64,000 bases of DNA from Nocardioides albus (GTDB lineage: Bacteria > Actinomycetota > Actinomycetes > Propionibacteriales > Nocardioidaceae): positions 62,001 to 126,000 of the forward strand of contig NZ_BMQT01000004.1 of the NCBI RefSeq assembly GCF_014648255.1. Direction: 5' to 3'. The notes beneath the pieces are model-generated. The model was given only the letters and a program-made list of their open reading frames with translations. It made no database searches and was not told the DNA's origin. The translations under genes and the position numbers were made by a program. Position 1 is the first letter of the stretch, and every line of letters starts with the position of its first letter. Shown here one piece after another: positions 42,752 through 52,082 of this stretch.

Positions 42752-44557
42752 CTACGGCGCCGCCGGAGTGCTCGGCGGTAGCGCCGGGTCACAGGTCGGC
42801 GGATTGCCCGGCTCGGCGGTCTGGGTTGCCGAGGCCGACGGGTTGGCCGGGTCCGTCCCGGGCACCAGCGTCTGACAGCTCGGCAGCGCCTCTTCCTTCG
42901 TCGAGACGAAGATGATCACGTCGCCGTCCTGCGCGAGAGGGGTGCCCTTGCCGGGCGACTGCTCGACGACGGTGTCCTTGGGCTTGTCTGTGTTCGGCTC
43001 GTCCTTGACCACAGGCGTGAAGCCTGCGCTGCGGAGGATCTCCTTCGCCTCCTCCTCGGTCTTGCCGACGACGTTCGGGACCTTGATCGGTCCCTCGGAG
43101 ACGGTGAGGGTGACCACGGTCGACGGGCCGGTGGTGACGCTCTCGCCGTCGACCGGGTCAGTCTCGACCACGGTGCCCTTGTCCTGGTCGGACTTGGTTG
43201 TCTCGACCTTGACCGTGAAGTTGTAGGGATCGTTCTCGAGCAGCTGTTTGGCCGTCTTCTGCGGCGATCCGACCACGTTGGGCATCTGCCGGTTCGGTGG
43301 ACCGGTGGAGACCGTCAGGGTGACCGTGCTGCCTTCCTCGACGTCCTGGCCGGCCGGTGGGCTCTGCGAGATCACCACGCCGACGGCGACGGTGTCGCTC
43401 GACTCCCGCTTGACCTCGCCCTTCAGCTTGGCCGCGCTCAGCTCGGTCCTGGCCTTCTGCTCGGTCAGACCGGTCACGTCGGGTGCCGGCGTGGTCTGCG
43501 GGCCGAGCGCCGCTGGCAGGAAGTAGGCGCCGAGCCCGATCAGGCCGACGATGAGGAGCCCGAGCAGGATCAGCACCCATGGCCGCGGACCGTCGGACCG
43601 ATCGTCCTGCGGCGGGTAGAAACCACCGTTGGCCGGGTCGCCATAGGGGTCGACCGCGCGGTTCTGAGCGACCTGGGTCTGGTCGAAGCTCGGCGGCACG
43701 GTCGCCTGGACCGGACGCCCGGCGAGGAAGCGCTCGATGTCCGTACGCATCGCCTGCGCGGACTGGTAGCGGTCCTCGACCCGCTTGGCCAGCGACTTCA
43801 TCACGATCGCATCGAGCTCGCGCGGCAGCGACGGGTCGTGGGCTGAAGGAGGCTGCGCGTGCTCGCGTACGTGCTGGTAGGCCACCGAGACCGGGGAGTC
43901 GCCGACGAACGGCGGTCGGCCGGTGAGGAGCTCGTAGAGGAGACAGCCGGCCGAGTAGACGTCGGAGCGGGCATCGACCTGCTCACCACGGGCCTGCTCG
44001 GGGCTCAGGTACTGCGCGGTGCCGACGACGGCCGCGGTCTGGGTCATCGTCGACTGGGCGTCGTTGAGCGCTCGGGCGATGCCGAAGTCCATCACCTTGA
44101 CGTCACCGGCGGGCGTCAGCATGACGTTGCCCGGCTTGATGTCGCGGTGGATGATCCCGTTGCGGTGGCTGTAGTCGAGCGCATTGAGCACGTCGGAGCT
44201 GATCTCCAGCGCCCGCTCGGGCAGGATCTTGCGACCCTCACGGAGTACGTCGCGCAGCGTGCGGCCGGCGACGTACTCCATCACGATGTAGGGCTGGGCG
44301 ACGCCGTCGACCGCCTTCTCCTCGCCGGTGTCGTAGACCGACACGATCGAGGGATGGTTGAGCTTGGCGGAGGACTGCGCCTCACGGTGAAAGCGGGCCT
44401 GGAAGGTCGCGTCGCTGGCGAGGTCCATCCGCAGCCGCTTGATCGCGACGATGCGACCGAGCCGGTGGTCGGTGCCCTTGCGGACCTCCGCCATCCCGCC
44501 GCGGCCGAGCAGCTCGCCGACCTCGTAGCGGCCCGCGAGAAGGGCTCCCTCAGCCAT
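42752..44557 (-). CDS. pknB: Ser/Thr protein kinase PknB with three PASTA domains
   Basis: 601 residues from ATG 44557, overlapping the pknA stop by eight bases. The kinase domain (about 1-270) has GRGGMAEV, the lysine in VAIKRL, the catalytic loop IIHRDIKPGNVML and DFGIARA. A juxtamembrane linker leads to one helix (about 345-365, LILLGLLIVGLIGLGAYFL) and three extracellular PASTA repeats, each starting with P-x-V-x-G (PDVTGLT, PNVVGSP, PNVVGKT), and a Pro/Ala/Ser-rich end. PASTA domains sense muropeptides or lipid II. It is the last gene of the operon. Confidence 0.95.
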   Translation of the reverse strand: MAEGALLAGRYEVGELLGRGGMAEVRKGTDHRLGRIVAIKRLRMDLASDATFQARFHREAQSSAKLNHPSIVSVYDTGEEKAVDGVAQPYIVMEYVAGRTLRDVLREGRKILPERALEISSDVLNALDYSHRNGIIHRDIKPGNVMLTPAGDVKVMDFGIARALNDAQSTMTQTAAVVGTAQYLSPEQARGEQVDARSDVYSAGCLLYELLTGRPPFVGDSPVSVAYQHVREHAQPPSAHDPSLPRELDAIVMKSLAKRVEDRYQSAQAMRTDIERFLAGRPVQATVPPSFDQTQVAQNRAVDPYGDPANGGFYPPQDDRSDGPRPWVLILLGLLIVGLIGLGAYFLPAALGPQTTPAPDVTGLTEQKARTELSAAKLKGEVKRESSDTVAVGVVISQSPPAGQDVEEGSTVTLTVSTGPPNRQMPNVVGSPQKTAKQLLENDPYNFTVKVETTKSDQDKGTVVETDPVDGESVTTGPSTVVTLTVSEGPIKVPNVVGKTEEEAKEILRSAGFTPVVKDEPNTDKPKDTVVEQSPGKGTPLAQDGDVIIFVSTKEEALPSCQTLVPGTDPANPSASATQTAEPGNPPTCDPALPPSTPAAP

Positions 44558-46103
44558 TGCCGCCCCCGTTGCCGTTGCCGTTGCCGCCGCCGTCGTTCTC
44601 GCCGCCGGGGAGCTCGGGGAGGCCCCAGCCGTCGGAGGACTCTCCGTCGGACGGCTCCTCCTCGTCGCTCTCTTCCTCGTCGGGCTCCTCCTCGGCCGGA
44701 GGGGGCTCGACCGCCGGGCGCTCGCCGTAGTAGCGGATCGTGATCGGATCGCCCTCGGAGAGGTTGCGGGTCGGGTCGAGGCTGGAGACAGTGTCGGGCT
44801 CGTGGCTGCCGTCGTTGTCCTGGACGGTCGCATCGACCTCGAGCCCTATGTCCTGGAGCTCACGGCGGACGTCGTCCACGTTGCGGCCGATGTAGTCGGC
44901 CTCGTTGATCTCGACCGGCTTCGGTTCCTCCTCGGGCTCCTCCGAAGGGGTGGGCGTCGGAGATGCGGACGGGGTCGTGGAGGTGTCCTCGGCCGAGGTG
45001 GTCTTCGGGTCCGCGGCAAGGGTCGAGATGATCCAGATGATCGCGATGATCACGGCCACGAGCATCACGATCACGACGATGTTGAACGGCTTCTTGTACC
45101 AGGGCCGCTGGTCCTCGTCCTCGCCGTAACGATCGTAGGGATCCTGGTAGCGGGGCGGCGGACCGTCGGGGCCGCCCGGGGCCCCCTGCATGCCGACGTA
45201 GTTCTGGGTGGGCGAGGGCACCGGGTCCATGACCGACGTCGCGGTCGCGTCAGCGGGCGCGGCGGCTACGACGGTGGTGGCGTCGGCGTCCGGGCCGGCG
45301 GTGGCGCCCTGACCGACCATCGCGGAGGTGAACGCGGCGGCGTCGGCGTAGCGGAGAGCCGGGTCCTTCTGCAGGCTCCGCATCACGATCGCGGCCAAGT
45401 CGGCGGGGACATGGTCGGGCAGCGGCGGGACGGGATCGTGCAGGTGGGCGATCGCGGTCGCGACCGGGGTCTCCTTCTGGAACGGCCGGTAGCCGGCCAG
45501 GCACTCGAAGGCGACCACGCCGAGGGAGTAGACGTCGGAGGCCGGGGTGGCCTTCTCGCCACGGGCCTGCTCGGGACTCAGGTATTGCGGGGTGCCCATC
45601 ACCTGCCCGGTGCCGGTGATCCCGGTCGACGCCTGGGCGCGGGCGATGCCGAAGTCGGTGACCTTCACCTTGCGTGCCGGCGTGACCAGCAGGTTGGCGG
45701 GCTTCACGTCGCGGTGCACGATGCCGGCCCGGTGCGCCGCGGCCAGGGCGTCGCCGGCCTGACCGAGCAGGTCGCGTACGACCTCGGGGGCCAGCGGACG
45801 GCCGTCGCGGAGCAGCTCGGAGAGCGGCTTGTGGTCGACCAGCTCCATCACCAGGAACGGCCGCATCAGACCGGAGGCGGTCGGCATCTCGCCGACGTCG
45901 TAGACGGCCACCACGTTGGGGTGGTGGAGCGCCGCGGCGTGCTTCGCCTCGGACTCGAACCGGGACCGGCCGATCGGGTCCTCGGCGTGCTCGGGCTTGA
46001 GGAGCTTGATCGCGACCTCGCGGTTGAGGGTCGTGTCGGTCGCCCGCCACACCTCGCCCATCCCGCCGGTGCCGATGAGCTCGTGGAACACGTAACGACT
46101 CAT
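44550..46103 (-). CDS. pknA: Ser/Thr protein kinase PknA with one PASTA-like domain
   Basis: 517 residues. The kinase domain (about 1-265) has GTGGMGEVWRA, AIKLLK, IVHRDVKPANLLV and DFGIARA. A helix (FNIVVIVMLVAVIIAIIWII) is followed by a Thr/Pro/Glu-rich linker, one PASTA-like domain (YIGRNVDDVRRELQDIGLEVD) and a low-complexity tail of Glu and then Gly/Asn. Mycobacterial PknA lacks a PASTA domain, so this differs from that model. It lies between pbpA and pknB with coupled overlaps and should phosphorylate cell-shape and division proteins. Confidence 0.92.
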   Translation of the reverse strand: MSRYVFHELIGTGGMGEVWRATDTTLNREVAIKLLKPEHAEDPIGRSRFESEAKHAAALHHPNVVAVYDVGEMPTASGLMRPFLVMELVDHKPLSELLRDGRPLAPEVVRDLLGQAGDALAAAHRAGIVHRDVKPANLLVTPARKVKVTDFGIARAQASTGITGTGQVMGTPQYLSPEQARGEKATPASDVYSLGVVAFECLAGYRPFQKETPVATAIAHLHDPVPPLPDHVPADLAAIVMRSLQKDPALRYADAAAFTSAMVGQGATAGPDADATTVVAAAPADATATSVMDPVPSPTQNYVGMQGAPGGPDGPPPRYQDPYDRYGEDEDQRPWYKKPFNIVVIVMLVAVIIAIIWIISTLAADPKTTSAEDTSTTPSASPTPTPSEEPEEEPKPVEINEADYIGRNVDDVRRELQDIGLEVDATVQDNDGSHEPDTVSSLDPTRNLSEGDPITIRYYGERPAVEPPPAEEEPDEEESDEEEPSDGESSDGWGLPELPGGENDGGGNGNGNGGGNG

Positions 46104-47569
46104 GAGATCGCTGCCTCCATCATGGCCTTCGCGATTGGTCCGCCCAGCAGTCCGCCGGCGATGTCGCTGCGTTCGGTGCCGCTCTTCTGGACCATCACGG
46201 CGACCGCGATGGACGGGTTCTCCGCCGGGGCGAAGGAGGTGAACCAGGCGTACGGAGGACGCTCCGGAGTCGTCTGAGCGGTGCCGGTCTTGCCGGCGAC
46301 GCTGACGCCGTCGATCGCCGCCGGAGAACCGGTGCCGTTCTCGACCACGCTCACCATCATGTCGGTCAGCGTCTCGGCGGTGTCCTGCGACACGGCCGGC
46401 TGCTTGTCGATCGTGGTCGGCTTGCCCTGGTCGATGACATCGAGCGAAGAGGAGGTGACCCGGTCGACGAGGTAAGGCTTCATGACCTCGCCACCGTTGG
46501 CGATGCCGGCCGAGACCATCGCCATCTGCAGCGGGGTCGCGATCACGCTCTCCTGGCCGATGGCGGCACGCGCCTGCTTCGCCTTGTCGCCGCCGTTGTC
46601 AGGGTACTGGCTGACGGCCAGCGGGCCGATGTCGTCGAGGTAGTCCTGACCGAAGCCGAACGCCTCGGCCTGATCCTGCATCTCTTCGTCGGAGAGCTCC
46701 ATGCCGAGGAACCCGAACGCGGTGTTGCAGGAGACGTCGAGCGCCTGGGTGAGCGTGACCTGCTCGCCGCCACAGTCGGTGCCGCTGTGGTTGGGCAGGA
46801 CCTTGTCCGTGCCGGGGAGGTCGAGCGTGGCGCCGCCGTAGACCTTGCTGTCACCGTCCATGCCGAGGTTCTCGATCGCCGCGGCGGCGGTGACCAGCTT
46901 GAACGTCGATCCGGGCGGGAGTGCGGTCTGGATGGACCGGTTGAGCAGCGGCTCGTCCTCGTCCTTCCGCAGTTGGTTGTAGGACTTCTGCGCGTCGGAG
47001 AAGTCGTGCGTCGCCAGCCGGTCCGGGTTGAAGGTCGGAGTGGAGGCCATCGCCAGGATCGCGCCGGTGCTCGGCTCGATCGCCACCACCGCCGCCTGGA
47101 CGTCGTCGCCGAGGTTCGTCAGACCCTCGTACGCAGCGTCCTGGACCTTCGGGTTGATCGTGAGCTCGACGTTGCCGCCGGCCGGCTCGGAGTTGGTGAC
47201 GAGGTCGACGAGGCGGTTGGTGAAGAGCTTGTTGTCCTTGCCCGACAGCACCGAGTCCTGGGAACGCTCGATCCCGGTCTGGCCGTAGGAGTAAGACATG
47301 AAACCCGTGATCGGGGCGTACTTCTTGCCGCCGGGGTAGGTGCGCTGCCACTCGTACTTGTCGTCGCTCGGCACGCTGGTGGCGATCGCCTTCTTGCCGA
47401 CCAGGATGTCACCGCGCTGCTGCGAGTAGGCCTCCTCGGTGACTCGTCGGTTGTCACCGCGGGCGTTGTACCAGCCGGCCTTGAAGAACTGGACGTACGT
47501 CACGTTCAGCATCAGCGCCACGAACAGGATCAGGCAGCCGACGCTCAGCGTGCGGATAGGGCGGTTCAC
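46100..47569 (-). CDS. pbpA: Class B penicillin-binding protein PbpA
   Basis: 489 residues with an N-terminal anchor helix (SVGCLILFVALMLNVTYVQF) and a transpeptidase domain. The active-site motifs are SxxK in PPGSTFKLVTAA, SxN in SCNTAFGF and KTG in VAGKTGTAQTT. It cross-links new peptidoglycan together with the adjacent RodA-type glycosyltransferase. It overlaps rodA and pknA by four bases on each side. The mycobacterial equivalent is essential for normal cell shape. Confidence 0.95.
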   Translation of the reverse strand: MNRPIRTLSVGCLILFVALMLNVTYVQFFKAGWYNARGDNRRVTEEAYSQQRGDILVGKKAIATSVPSDDKYEWQRTYPGGKKYAPITGFMSYSYGQTGIERSQDSVLSGKDNKLFTNRLVDLVTNSEPAGGNVELTINPKVQDAAYEGLTNLGDDVQAAVVAIEPSTGAILAMASTPTFNPDRLATHDFSDAQKSYNQLRKDEDEPLLNRSIQTALPPGSTFKLVTAAAAIENLGMDGDSKVYGGATLDLPGTDKVLPNHSGTDCGGEQVTLTQALDVSCNTAFGFLGMELSDEEMQDQAEAFGFGQDYLDDIGPLAVSQYPDNGGDKAKQARAAIGQESVIATPLQMAMVSAGIANGGEVMKPYLVDRVTSSSLDVIDQGKPTTIDKQPAVSQDTAETLTDMMVSVVENGTGSPAAIDGVSVAGKTGTAQTTPERPPYAWFTSFAPAENPSIAVAVMVQKSGTERSDIAGGLLGGPIAKAMMEAAIS

Positions 47570-48996
47570 TTGCTCATCGCCCCTTTGTCGAGCTTGACGA
47601 TCTGGGTCTCCTCAGCGGCGAGGTCTTCATCGGACGGTGCCGTCGGCAGTGGACGGCGGGACTGGTCCGAGACGCGCAACAGCAGGGCGATGATCACCCA
47701 GTTGGCGACCAGTGAAGATCCACCATACGAGAGGAACGGTGTGGTCAGACCAGTCAGCGGGATGAGCCCGGTCACGCCCCCGACGACCACGAAGGTCTGC
47801 AGGGCGATCGACGTGGCCAGACCTACGGAGAGCAGCTTGCCGAAGTCGTCGCGGGCCACGATCGCGGTGCGCAGACCGCGCTCGACGATCAGGCCGTAGC
47901 AGAGCAGCAGCGCGAGGAGCGCGGTCAGGCCGAGCTCCTCACCGATCGCCGGGATGATGAAGTCGGAGTTGGCGTAGGGGATCCGCCAGGGCTCGCCGGA
48001 GCCGAAGCCGCGGCCGATCATGCCGCCCCAGGCCATCCCGAACATGCCTTCGACCAGCTGCCCCGAGGAGGTCACACCATCGTCGCCCACGGGGTAGTAC
48101 TTGAACGGGTCCAGCCAGGTGAACACCCGGACGCGTACGTGGCTGAACAGGGTCAGCGCAGCGAAGACACCCCCTGCGAAGAGCAGGCCGCCGACGACGA
48201 TCCAGCCCTTGCGCTCGGTCGCGACGTACAGCGTCACCACGAAGAGGCCGTAGAAGAGCAGGCTGGAGCCGAGGTCGCGCTGCAGCACCAGGATCGCGAG
48301 GCTGATCGCCCACATCATCAGCAACGGGCCGAGGTCGCGGGCGCGGGGCAGGTCGATGCCGGCGAACCGGCGCCCTGCGAGCGCGAGCGCGTCGCGGTGG
48401 ACGGCCAGATAGCCGGCGAAGCAGATCACCAGCAGCACCTTGGCGACCTCGCCGGGCTGGAAGCTGACCGGTCCCAGGTTGATCCAGATCCGCGCGCCGT
48501 TGATCGTCTTCCCGATGAACGGGAGCATCGGCAGGATCAGCATCACGACAGCGGCGAGACCCGCGGTGTAGGTGAACCGCTGCAGCATCCGGTGGTCGGG
48601 GACCAGGAAGAGCGTGATCAGGAACAGGACGACACCGATCGTCATCCAGATCAGCTGCTGTCTGGCGAACTTGTCGGCGTCCTCGGCGAGAGCCAGGTCC
48701 AGCCGGTGGATGACGGCCAGACCGACGCCGTTGAGCATCGCCACCAGCGGAAGCAGCACCGGATCGGCGTACGGAGCCATCAGACGTACGCCGATGTGGG
48801 CTGCCACCAGGAGCACGACCAGCCACGCGCCGTAGCCGAGGAGATCGACCGGGATCTTCTCCTGCACTCCGAGGCCGACCGCGACGTACGCGCCGATCCC
48901 GACCACCAGGGCCAGGATCAGCAGGACCAGCTCCGCCCCCCGGCGTGACCGGTGGACGAAAACCGGCATCGAGCTGGCCGGAGTGAAACCACTCAT
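47566..48996 (-). CDS. rodA: SEDS-family peptidoglycan glycosyltransferase RodA
   Basis: 476 residues with ten or so helices of the FtsW/RodA/SpoVE family, including AGLAAVVMLILPMLPFIGKTINGARIW and the conserved C-terminal region GVTGLIPLTGLTTPFLSYGGSSLVANW. It polymerises lipid II and works with PbpA. A short cytoplasmic C-terminal tail is acidic. Four-base overlaps join it to pstP and pbpA. Confidence 0.95.
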   Translation of the reverse strand: MSGFTPASSMPVFVHRSRRGAELVLLILALVVGIGAYVAVGLGVQEKIPVDLLGYGAWLVVLLVAAHIGVRLMAPYADPVLLPLVAMLNGVGLAVIHRLDLALAEDADKFARQQLIWMTIGVVLFLITLFLVPDHRMLQRFTYTAGLAAVVMLILPMLPFIGKTINGARIWINLGPVSFQPGEVAKVLLVICFAGYLAVHRDALALAGRRFAGIDLPRARDLGPLLMMWAISLAILVLQRDLGSSLLFYGLFVVTLYVATERKGWIVVGGLLFAGGVFAALTLFSHVRVRVFTWLDPFKYYPVGDDGVTSSGQLVEGMFGMAWGGMIGRGFGSGEPWRIPYANSDFIIPAIGEELGLTALLALLLCYGLIVERGLRTAIVARDDFGKLLSVGLATSIALQTFVVVGGVTGLIPLTGLTTPFLSYGGSSLVANWVIIALLLRVSDQSRRPLPTAPSDEDLAAEETQIVKLDKGAMSK

Positions 48997-50327
48997 GATC
49001 CACTGCCCGAGTCAGCGGCGCTCTGGTCGGCCAGCGACTGCACCTTCTCCTGGGCGCCGGCCAGGTCCTTGCTGTGGATGCCGTCCTCGAGCTGGTGCTG
49101 GTAGGTCTCGGCCAGGTCGGAGACCTTCAGGTCGGAGGTCTGGTAGGGCTCGGAGAGATCGAAGCCGACCATGGTGGTGGGGACACCCCGGAAGATCGTG
49201 ACGTTGCCGTCCTGCTCGCCGATGTACCACTGGTTCTGCGACCAGACGAACCCGGTCGCGACCGCGATCCAGACGACACCGATGAACGTCATCAGCCCGA
49301 ACGTCCAGCGCAGCTTCGGGTGCTTGCTCGGGGCCTGGAGGGCATAGCGCATCTCCTCCGGGTCCGCGGCGATCGCACCGTCAGGGATCTCCTCGTCGAT
49401 CGGGTCGAGCTCGCCGGTGTCGCCCATCCGGTGACCGCGGAACAGGGCGGTCATCTGGCCGGTCTTGGTCGTCCTCCGCTTGAGCTCGGCCGCCGCACCC
49501 ACCATCTGGGCCTCGAGACCCGCGGAGGGCATGGTGTCGCTGGGCACCACGTCGGCGACCACGCAGGTCACGTTGTCGGTGCTGCCGGAGTCGAGGGAGA
49601 CCCGGACCAGCTCGACGGCTGCGTACTCGGGGGTGCCGGTGGCCAGGATGTCGGCGATCCGCGGGTCGTCGACGTAGCCGCAGACACCGTCGCTGCAGAA
49701 CATCAGCCGGTCGCCGGCGGCGAGGTCGACGATGAACAGGTCGGGCTCGAGCTCTCGGGTGCCGTCGAGGGCCTTGAGGATCAGGTTGCGGTGAGGGTGG
49801 GTCTTGGCCTCGTCCTCGGTGATCCGCCCCTCGTCGAGCAGCGTCTGCACGAAGGTGTGGTCGTGGGTGACCTGGTGGATCGCGCCGTTGCGGAGGAGGT
49901 ACGCGCGGCTGTCGCCCACATGCCCGACGGTCAGCTTGGCGCCGTCGAAGAGGCCGACGGTCGAGGTCGTGCTGGTGCCGTTGAGCGTCGGGTCGTGGTC
50001 GACCAGATGGCCGATCTCGTCGTGGGCCATGTGCAGCGCGTGGGAGACCAGGCCGATCAGGTCGTCGTCGACCAGCCCGAAGGCCGGCTCCTCGTCGAGC
50101 TTCCGCAGCTGTTGGACGGCGGTGCTGGAGGCGATGTCGCCGCGGGCGGCGCCGCCGACACCGTCGCAGACGGTCAGCAGCCAGGGCCCGGCGTACCCGC
50201 TGTCCTGGTTGTCCTTGCGCACCCGGCCGACGTCCGAGACCGCCGCGAACTCGAGGCGGAAGGGTCGTCCGTCGACCGAGCCTGGGCTAGGCGCGGGGTC
50301 AGGGGTGGGGTCGGTCGCAGCGGTCAC
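48993..50327 (-). CDS. pstP: PP2C-type Ser/Thr phosphatase PstP
   Basis: 444 residues. The PP2C domain (about 25-260) has the metal-binding motifs VRKDNQDS, VCDGVGGAARGDIAS, and MFCSDGVCGYV, plus NVTCVVADV. A linker and one helix (WTFGLMTFIGVVWIAVATGFVW, about 340-362) lead to an extracellular tail of about 80 residues. It reverses the action of PknA and PknB on proteins such as FhaA and CwlM. Confidence 0.95.
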   Translation of the reverse strand: MTAATDPTPDPAPSPGSVDGRPFRLEFAAVSDVGRVRKDNQDSGYAGPWLLTVCDGVGGAARGDIASSTAVQQLRKLDEEPAFGLVDDDLIGLVSHALHMAHDEIGHLVDHDPTLNGTSTTSTVGLFDGAKLTVGHVGDSRAYLLRNGAIHQVTHDHTFVQTLLDEGRITEDEAKTHPHRNLILKALDGTRELEPDLFIVDLAAGDRLMFCSDGVCGYVDDPRIADILATGTPEYAAVELVRVSLDSGSTDNVTCVVADVVPSDTMPSAGLEAQMVGAAAELKRRTTKTGQMTALFRGHRMGDTGELDPIDEEIPDGAIAADPEEMRYALQAPSKHPKLRWTFGLMTFIGVVWIAVATGFVWSQNQWYIGEQDGNVTIFRGVPTTMVGFDLSEPYQTSDLKVSDLAETYQHQLEDGIHSKDLAGAQEKVQSLADQSAADSGSGS

Positions 50328-50803
50328 TTGCGCAGCTCCAGGATGGTCTTACCGATGCGCACCTGGGTCCCGAGAGAGATGGCGGTCGGCTGATTGATCC
50401 GGACGGACCCGATGTAGGTGCCGTTGGTCGATCCGAGATCCTCCACGAACCACTGGTCGCCGGAGACGGCGATCCGGGCGTGGCGGGTGGAGGCGTAGTC
50501 GTCGTCCAGGATGATCGCGGCATCGCTGCCGCGTCCGATGACGATCGGCGCCTGCGAGAGCGGCACGGTGACGCCGGCGTTGGAACCGGTGGTGACAGCC
50601 ACATGCGTGGGTACGCCGCGCTTCGGCGCCCGCGCCGGCGCAGCCTTGCCGCGGGCAGGCGGGGCCGCGGGCTGCCCCGCGGAGGCGTTGGTGACCCGCG
50701 CGCCGAACATGTCGGAGCGGATCACCGACAGCGCGGCCAGCACGAAGATCCACAGGATCGCCAGATAGGCGACCCGGATGAGGAAAAGGGTCAACTCGCT
50801 CAA
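50324..50803 (-). CDS. fhaB: Membrane-anchored FHA protein FhaB (FipA)
   Basis: 159 residues. An N-terminal helix (LTLFLIRVAYLAILWIFVLAALSVI) anchors it; a basic linker leads to an FHA domain (about 75-158) with GRGSDAAIILDDDYASTRHARI and DLGSTNGTYI, the phosphothreonine-binding loop residues R, S and N. It recognises proteins phosphorylated by PknA or PknB. Overlaps with both neighbours are four bases. Confidence 0.94.
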   Translation of the reverse strand: MSELTLFLIRVAYLAILWIFVLAALSVIRSDMFGARVTNASAGQPAAPPARGKAAPARAPKRGVPTHVAVTTGSNAGVTVPLSQAPIVIGRGSDAAIILDDDYASTRHARIAVSGDQWFVEDLGSTNGTYIGSVRINQPTAISLGTQVRIGKTILELRK

Positions 50804-51510
50804 CTGCTGCGCTCCTCAACGATGTGCGCGGTGATGACGGTGGTGCCGATGCGCACCTGAGAGCCGTCGTCCAGGGTGGCACTCGCCATCTTCTGCCCGT
50901 TGACCAGCATGCCGTTGGTCGAGCCGAGGTCATAGACCTCGACACGCACGCGGTCGCCTGCCTGCTTCGAGCGGAACTCGATGTGGCGGCGGCTGATGCC
51001 CGGGTCGTTGATGCGCAGATCGGCGTCGGTGCCTCGGCCCACGACGAGGTTGCCGTGGAGCGGGTGCCGGGTGCCGTTGATCTCCAGGTAGGCCTGCGCA
51101 CGGCTCACCTGGGTGTCGCTCATGTCGGCACCGGAGACGGCTGCCTGGGCGCGGCTGCGCACCCTGAACCGGCCGATGGTCAGGTCCTTCGCCTCGCCGA
51201 ACTCGATGCTCACCCGGCCCGGGAAGACGAACCCCTGCGCCTCGGCGTGGTCCATCAGCTGGCGCTTCAGCTCTTCCTTGAGGTGAGGTCCGTAGGACTC
51301 CAGCTTGCCGAGGTCGCTGGCGGACAGCTCCACGAAGAAGTCGTTGGGCACCAGGCGTCGCTGGCGGCTGAGCACCTGGGCGTTGTTGTCGATCTCGCGC
51401 TGGAGCGCGGCGACGATCTCCACCGACTTCACCTCGGACCGGAACGCCTTGGCGAAAGCGCCTGAGATGAACTGCTCCAGCTTCTGCTCGAACTTCTGCA
51501 GGCCGCTCAC
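50800..51510 (-). CDS. fhaA: FHA protein FhaA with DUF3662 domain
   Basis: 236 residues from GTG 51510. The N-terminal DUF3662 domain (about 1-125, FEQKLEQFISGAFAKAFRSEVKSVEI) is joined by a short linker to a C-terminal FHA domain (GRGTDADLRINDPGISRRHIEF, DLGSTNGMLVNGQ). The M. tuberculosis protein is about 527 residues because of a long Pro/Gln linker that is missing here. FhaA binds the phosphorylated MurJ-linked pseudokinase and restrains lipid II export; the matching pseudokinase gene is at 3.2 kb. It is the first gene of the operon. Confidence 0.94.
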   Translation of the reverse strand: MSGLQKFEQKLEQFISGAFAKAFRSEVKSVEIVAALQREIDNNAQVLSRQRRLVPNDFFVELSASDLGKLESYGPHLKEELKRQLMDHAEAQGFVFPGRVSIEFGEAKDLTIGRFRVRSRAQAAVSGADMSDTQVSRAQAYLEINGTRHPLHGNLVVGRGTDADLRINDPGISRRHIEFRSKQAGDRVRVEVYDLGSTNGMLVNGQKMASATLDDGSQVRIGTTVITAHIVEERSS

Positions 51511-51708
51511 GTTGATGCGCTCCTCTCAGGTGCCGGGTGGGCCGGTCGGGTCAGTGGTCATTCGGTTACGGGCATAGTGGTGCCCCCGGATTCGGCCCGA
51601 TCGTATCGGTGCACCCTAGGGGATCTGCCACTTCCCGCATTCTGCGTGGTTTCGATCCTCCCACGATCCGGTGACCACCAGCGTCAAGGCTGGCGGGGTG
51701 CCGTCGTT

Positions 51709-51745
51709 TTGGGGCGGTGGGTGTGCGTGGGCTAACGTTTCCTCT
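51709..51745 (+). promoter_or_regulatory. tRNA-Leu promoter
   Basis: TTGGGG (51709-51714), 18 bases, then TAACGT (51733-51738) continuing TTCCTCT, with TCGTTTTGG just before. The layout matches the tRNA-Ile promoter. Transcription should begin only about eight bases before the tRNA. Confidence 0.55.
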
Positions 51746-51752
51746 GCTGCAC

Positions 51753-51839
51753 GCGCGAGTGGCGGAATAGGCAGACGCGCACGGTTCAGGTCCGTGTGTC
51801 CGAAAGGACGTGGGGGTTCAACTCCCCCCTCGCGCACCA
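51753..51839 (+). tRNA. leuT: tRNA-Leu (anticodon CAG)
   Basis: An 87-base class II tRNA with encoded CCA. The acceptor GCGCGAG pairs with CTCGCGC. The anticodon stem CACGG/CCGTG encloses TTCAGGT with CAG at 51787-51789. A variable arm (TGTCCGAAAGGACG) marks it as Leu/Ser type. Its place beside fhaA matches mycobacterial leuT. Confidence 0.96.
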
Positions 51840-51846
51840 CCACAGG

Positions 51847-51876
51847 CAAGGCCCGGGTCCTTCGATCCGGGCCTTG
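51847..51876 (+). terminator. Terminator after tRNA-Leu
   Basis: CAAGGCCCGG and CCGGGCCTTG with three further inner pairs and loop CTTC, followed by TTCTTT. Confidence 0.85.
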
Positions 51877-51911
51877 TTCTTTGCTGCGCGGACGTCGCCG
51901 GGTGGCAATCA

Positions 51912-51933
51912 TTGGGGGTTCTTCCCCATGGTG
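51912..51933 (+). promoter_or_regulatory. Shared palindromic motif upstream of the S8 peptidase
   Basis: TTGGGGGTT, two variable bases (CT), then TCCCCATGGTG. The central TGGGG and CCCCA form an inverted repeat. The same motif (20 of 22 bases) lies upstream of the M36 peptidase. It begins 171 bases before the S8 start codon. Confidence 0.65.
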
Positions 51934-52082
51934 GCGGGACCCTCCGCGGTCGAGACTCCGAAGGATCATGTGCGGACACCGGAGTCCGCCTCGCTCATCT
52001 TCGGTGGAGGTTCCCCCATGTCCCTGTCCTGTCCTCCCGTCGCGAGACGGCGTCCTGCCCCGACCGGGGCAGGTGATCCGCG

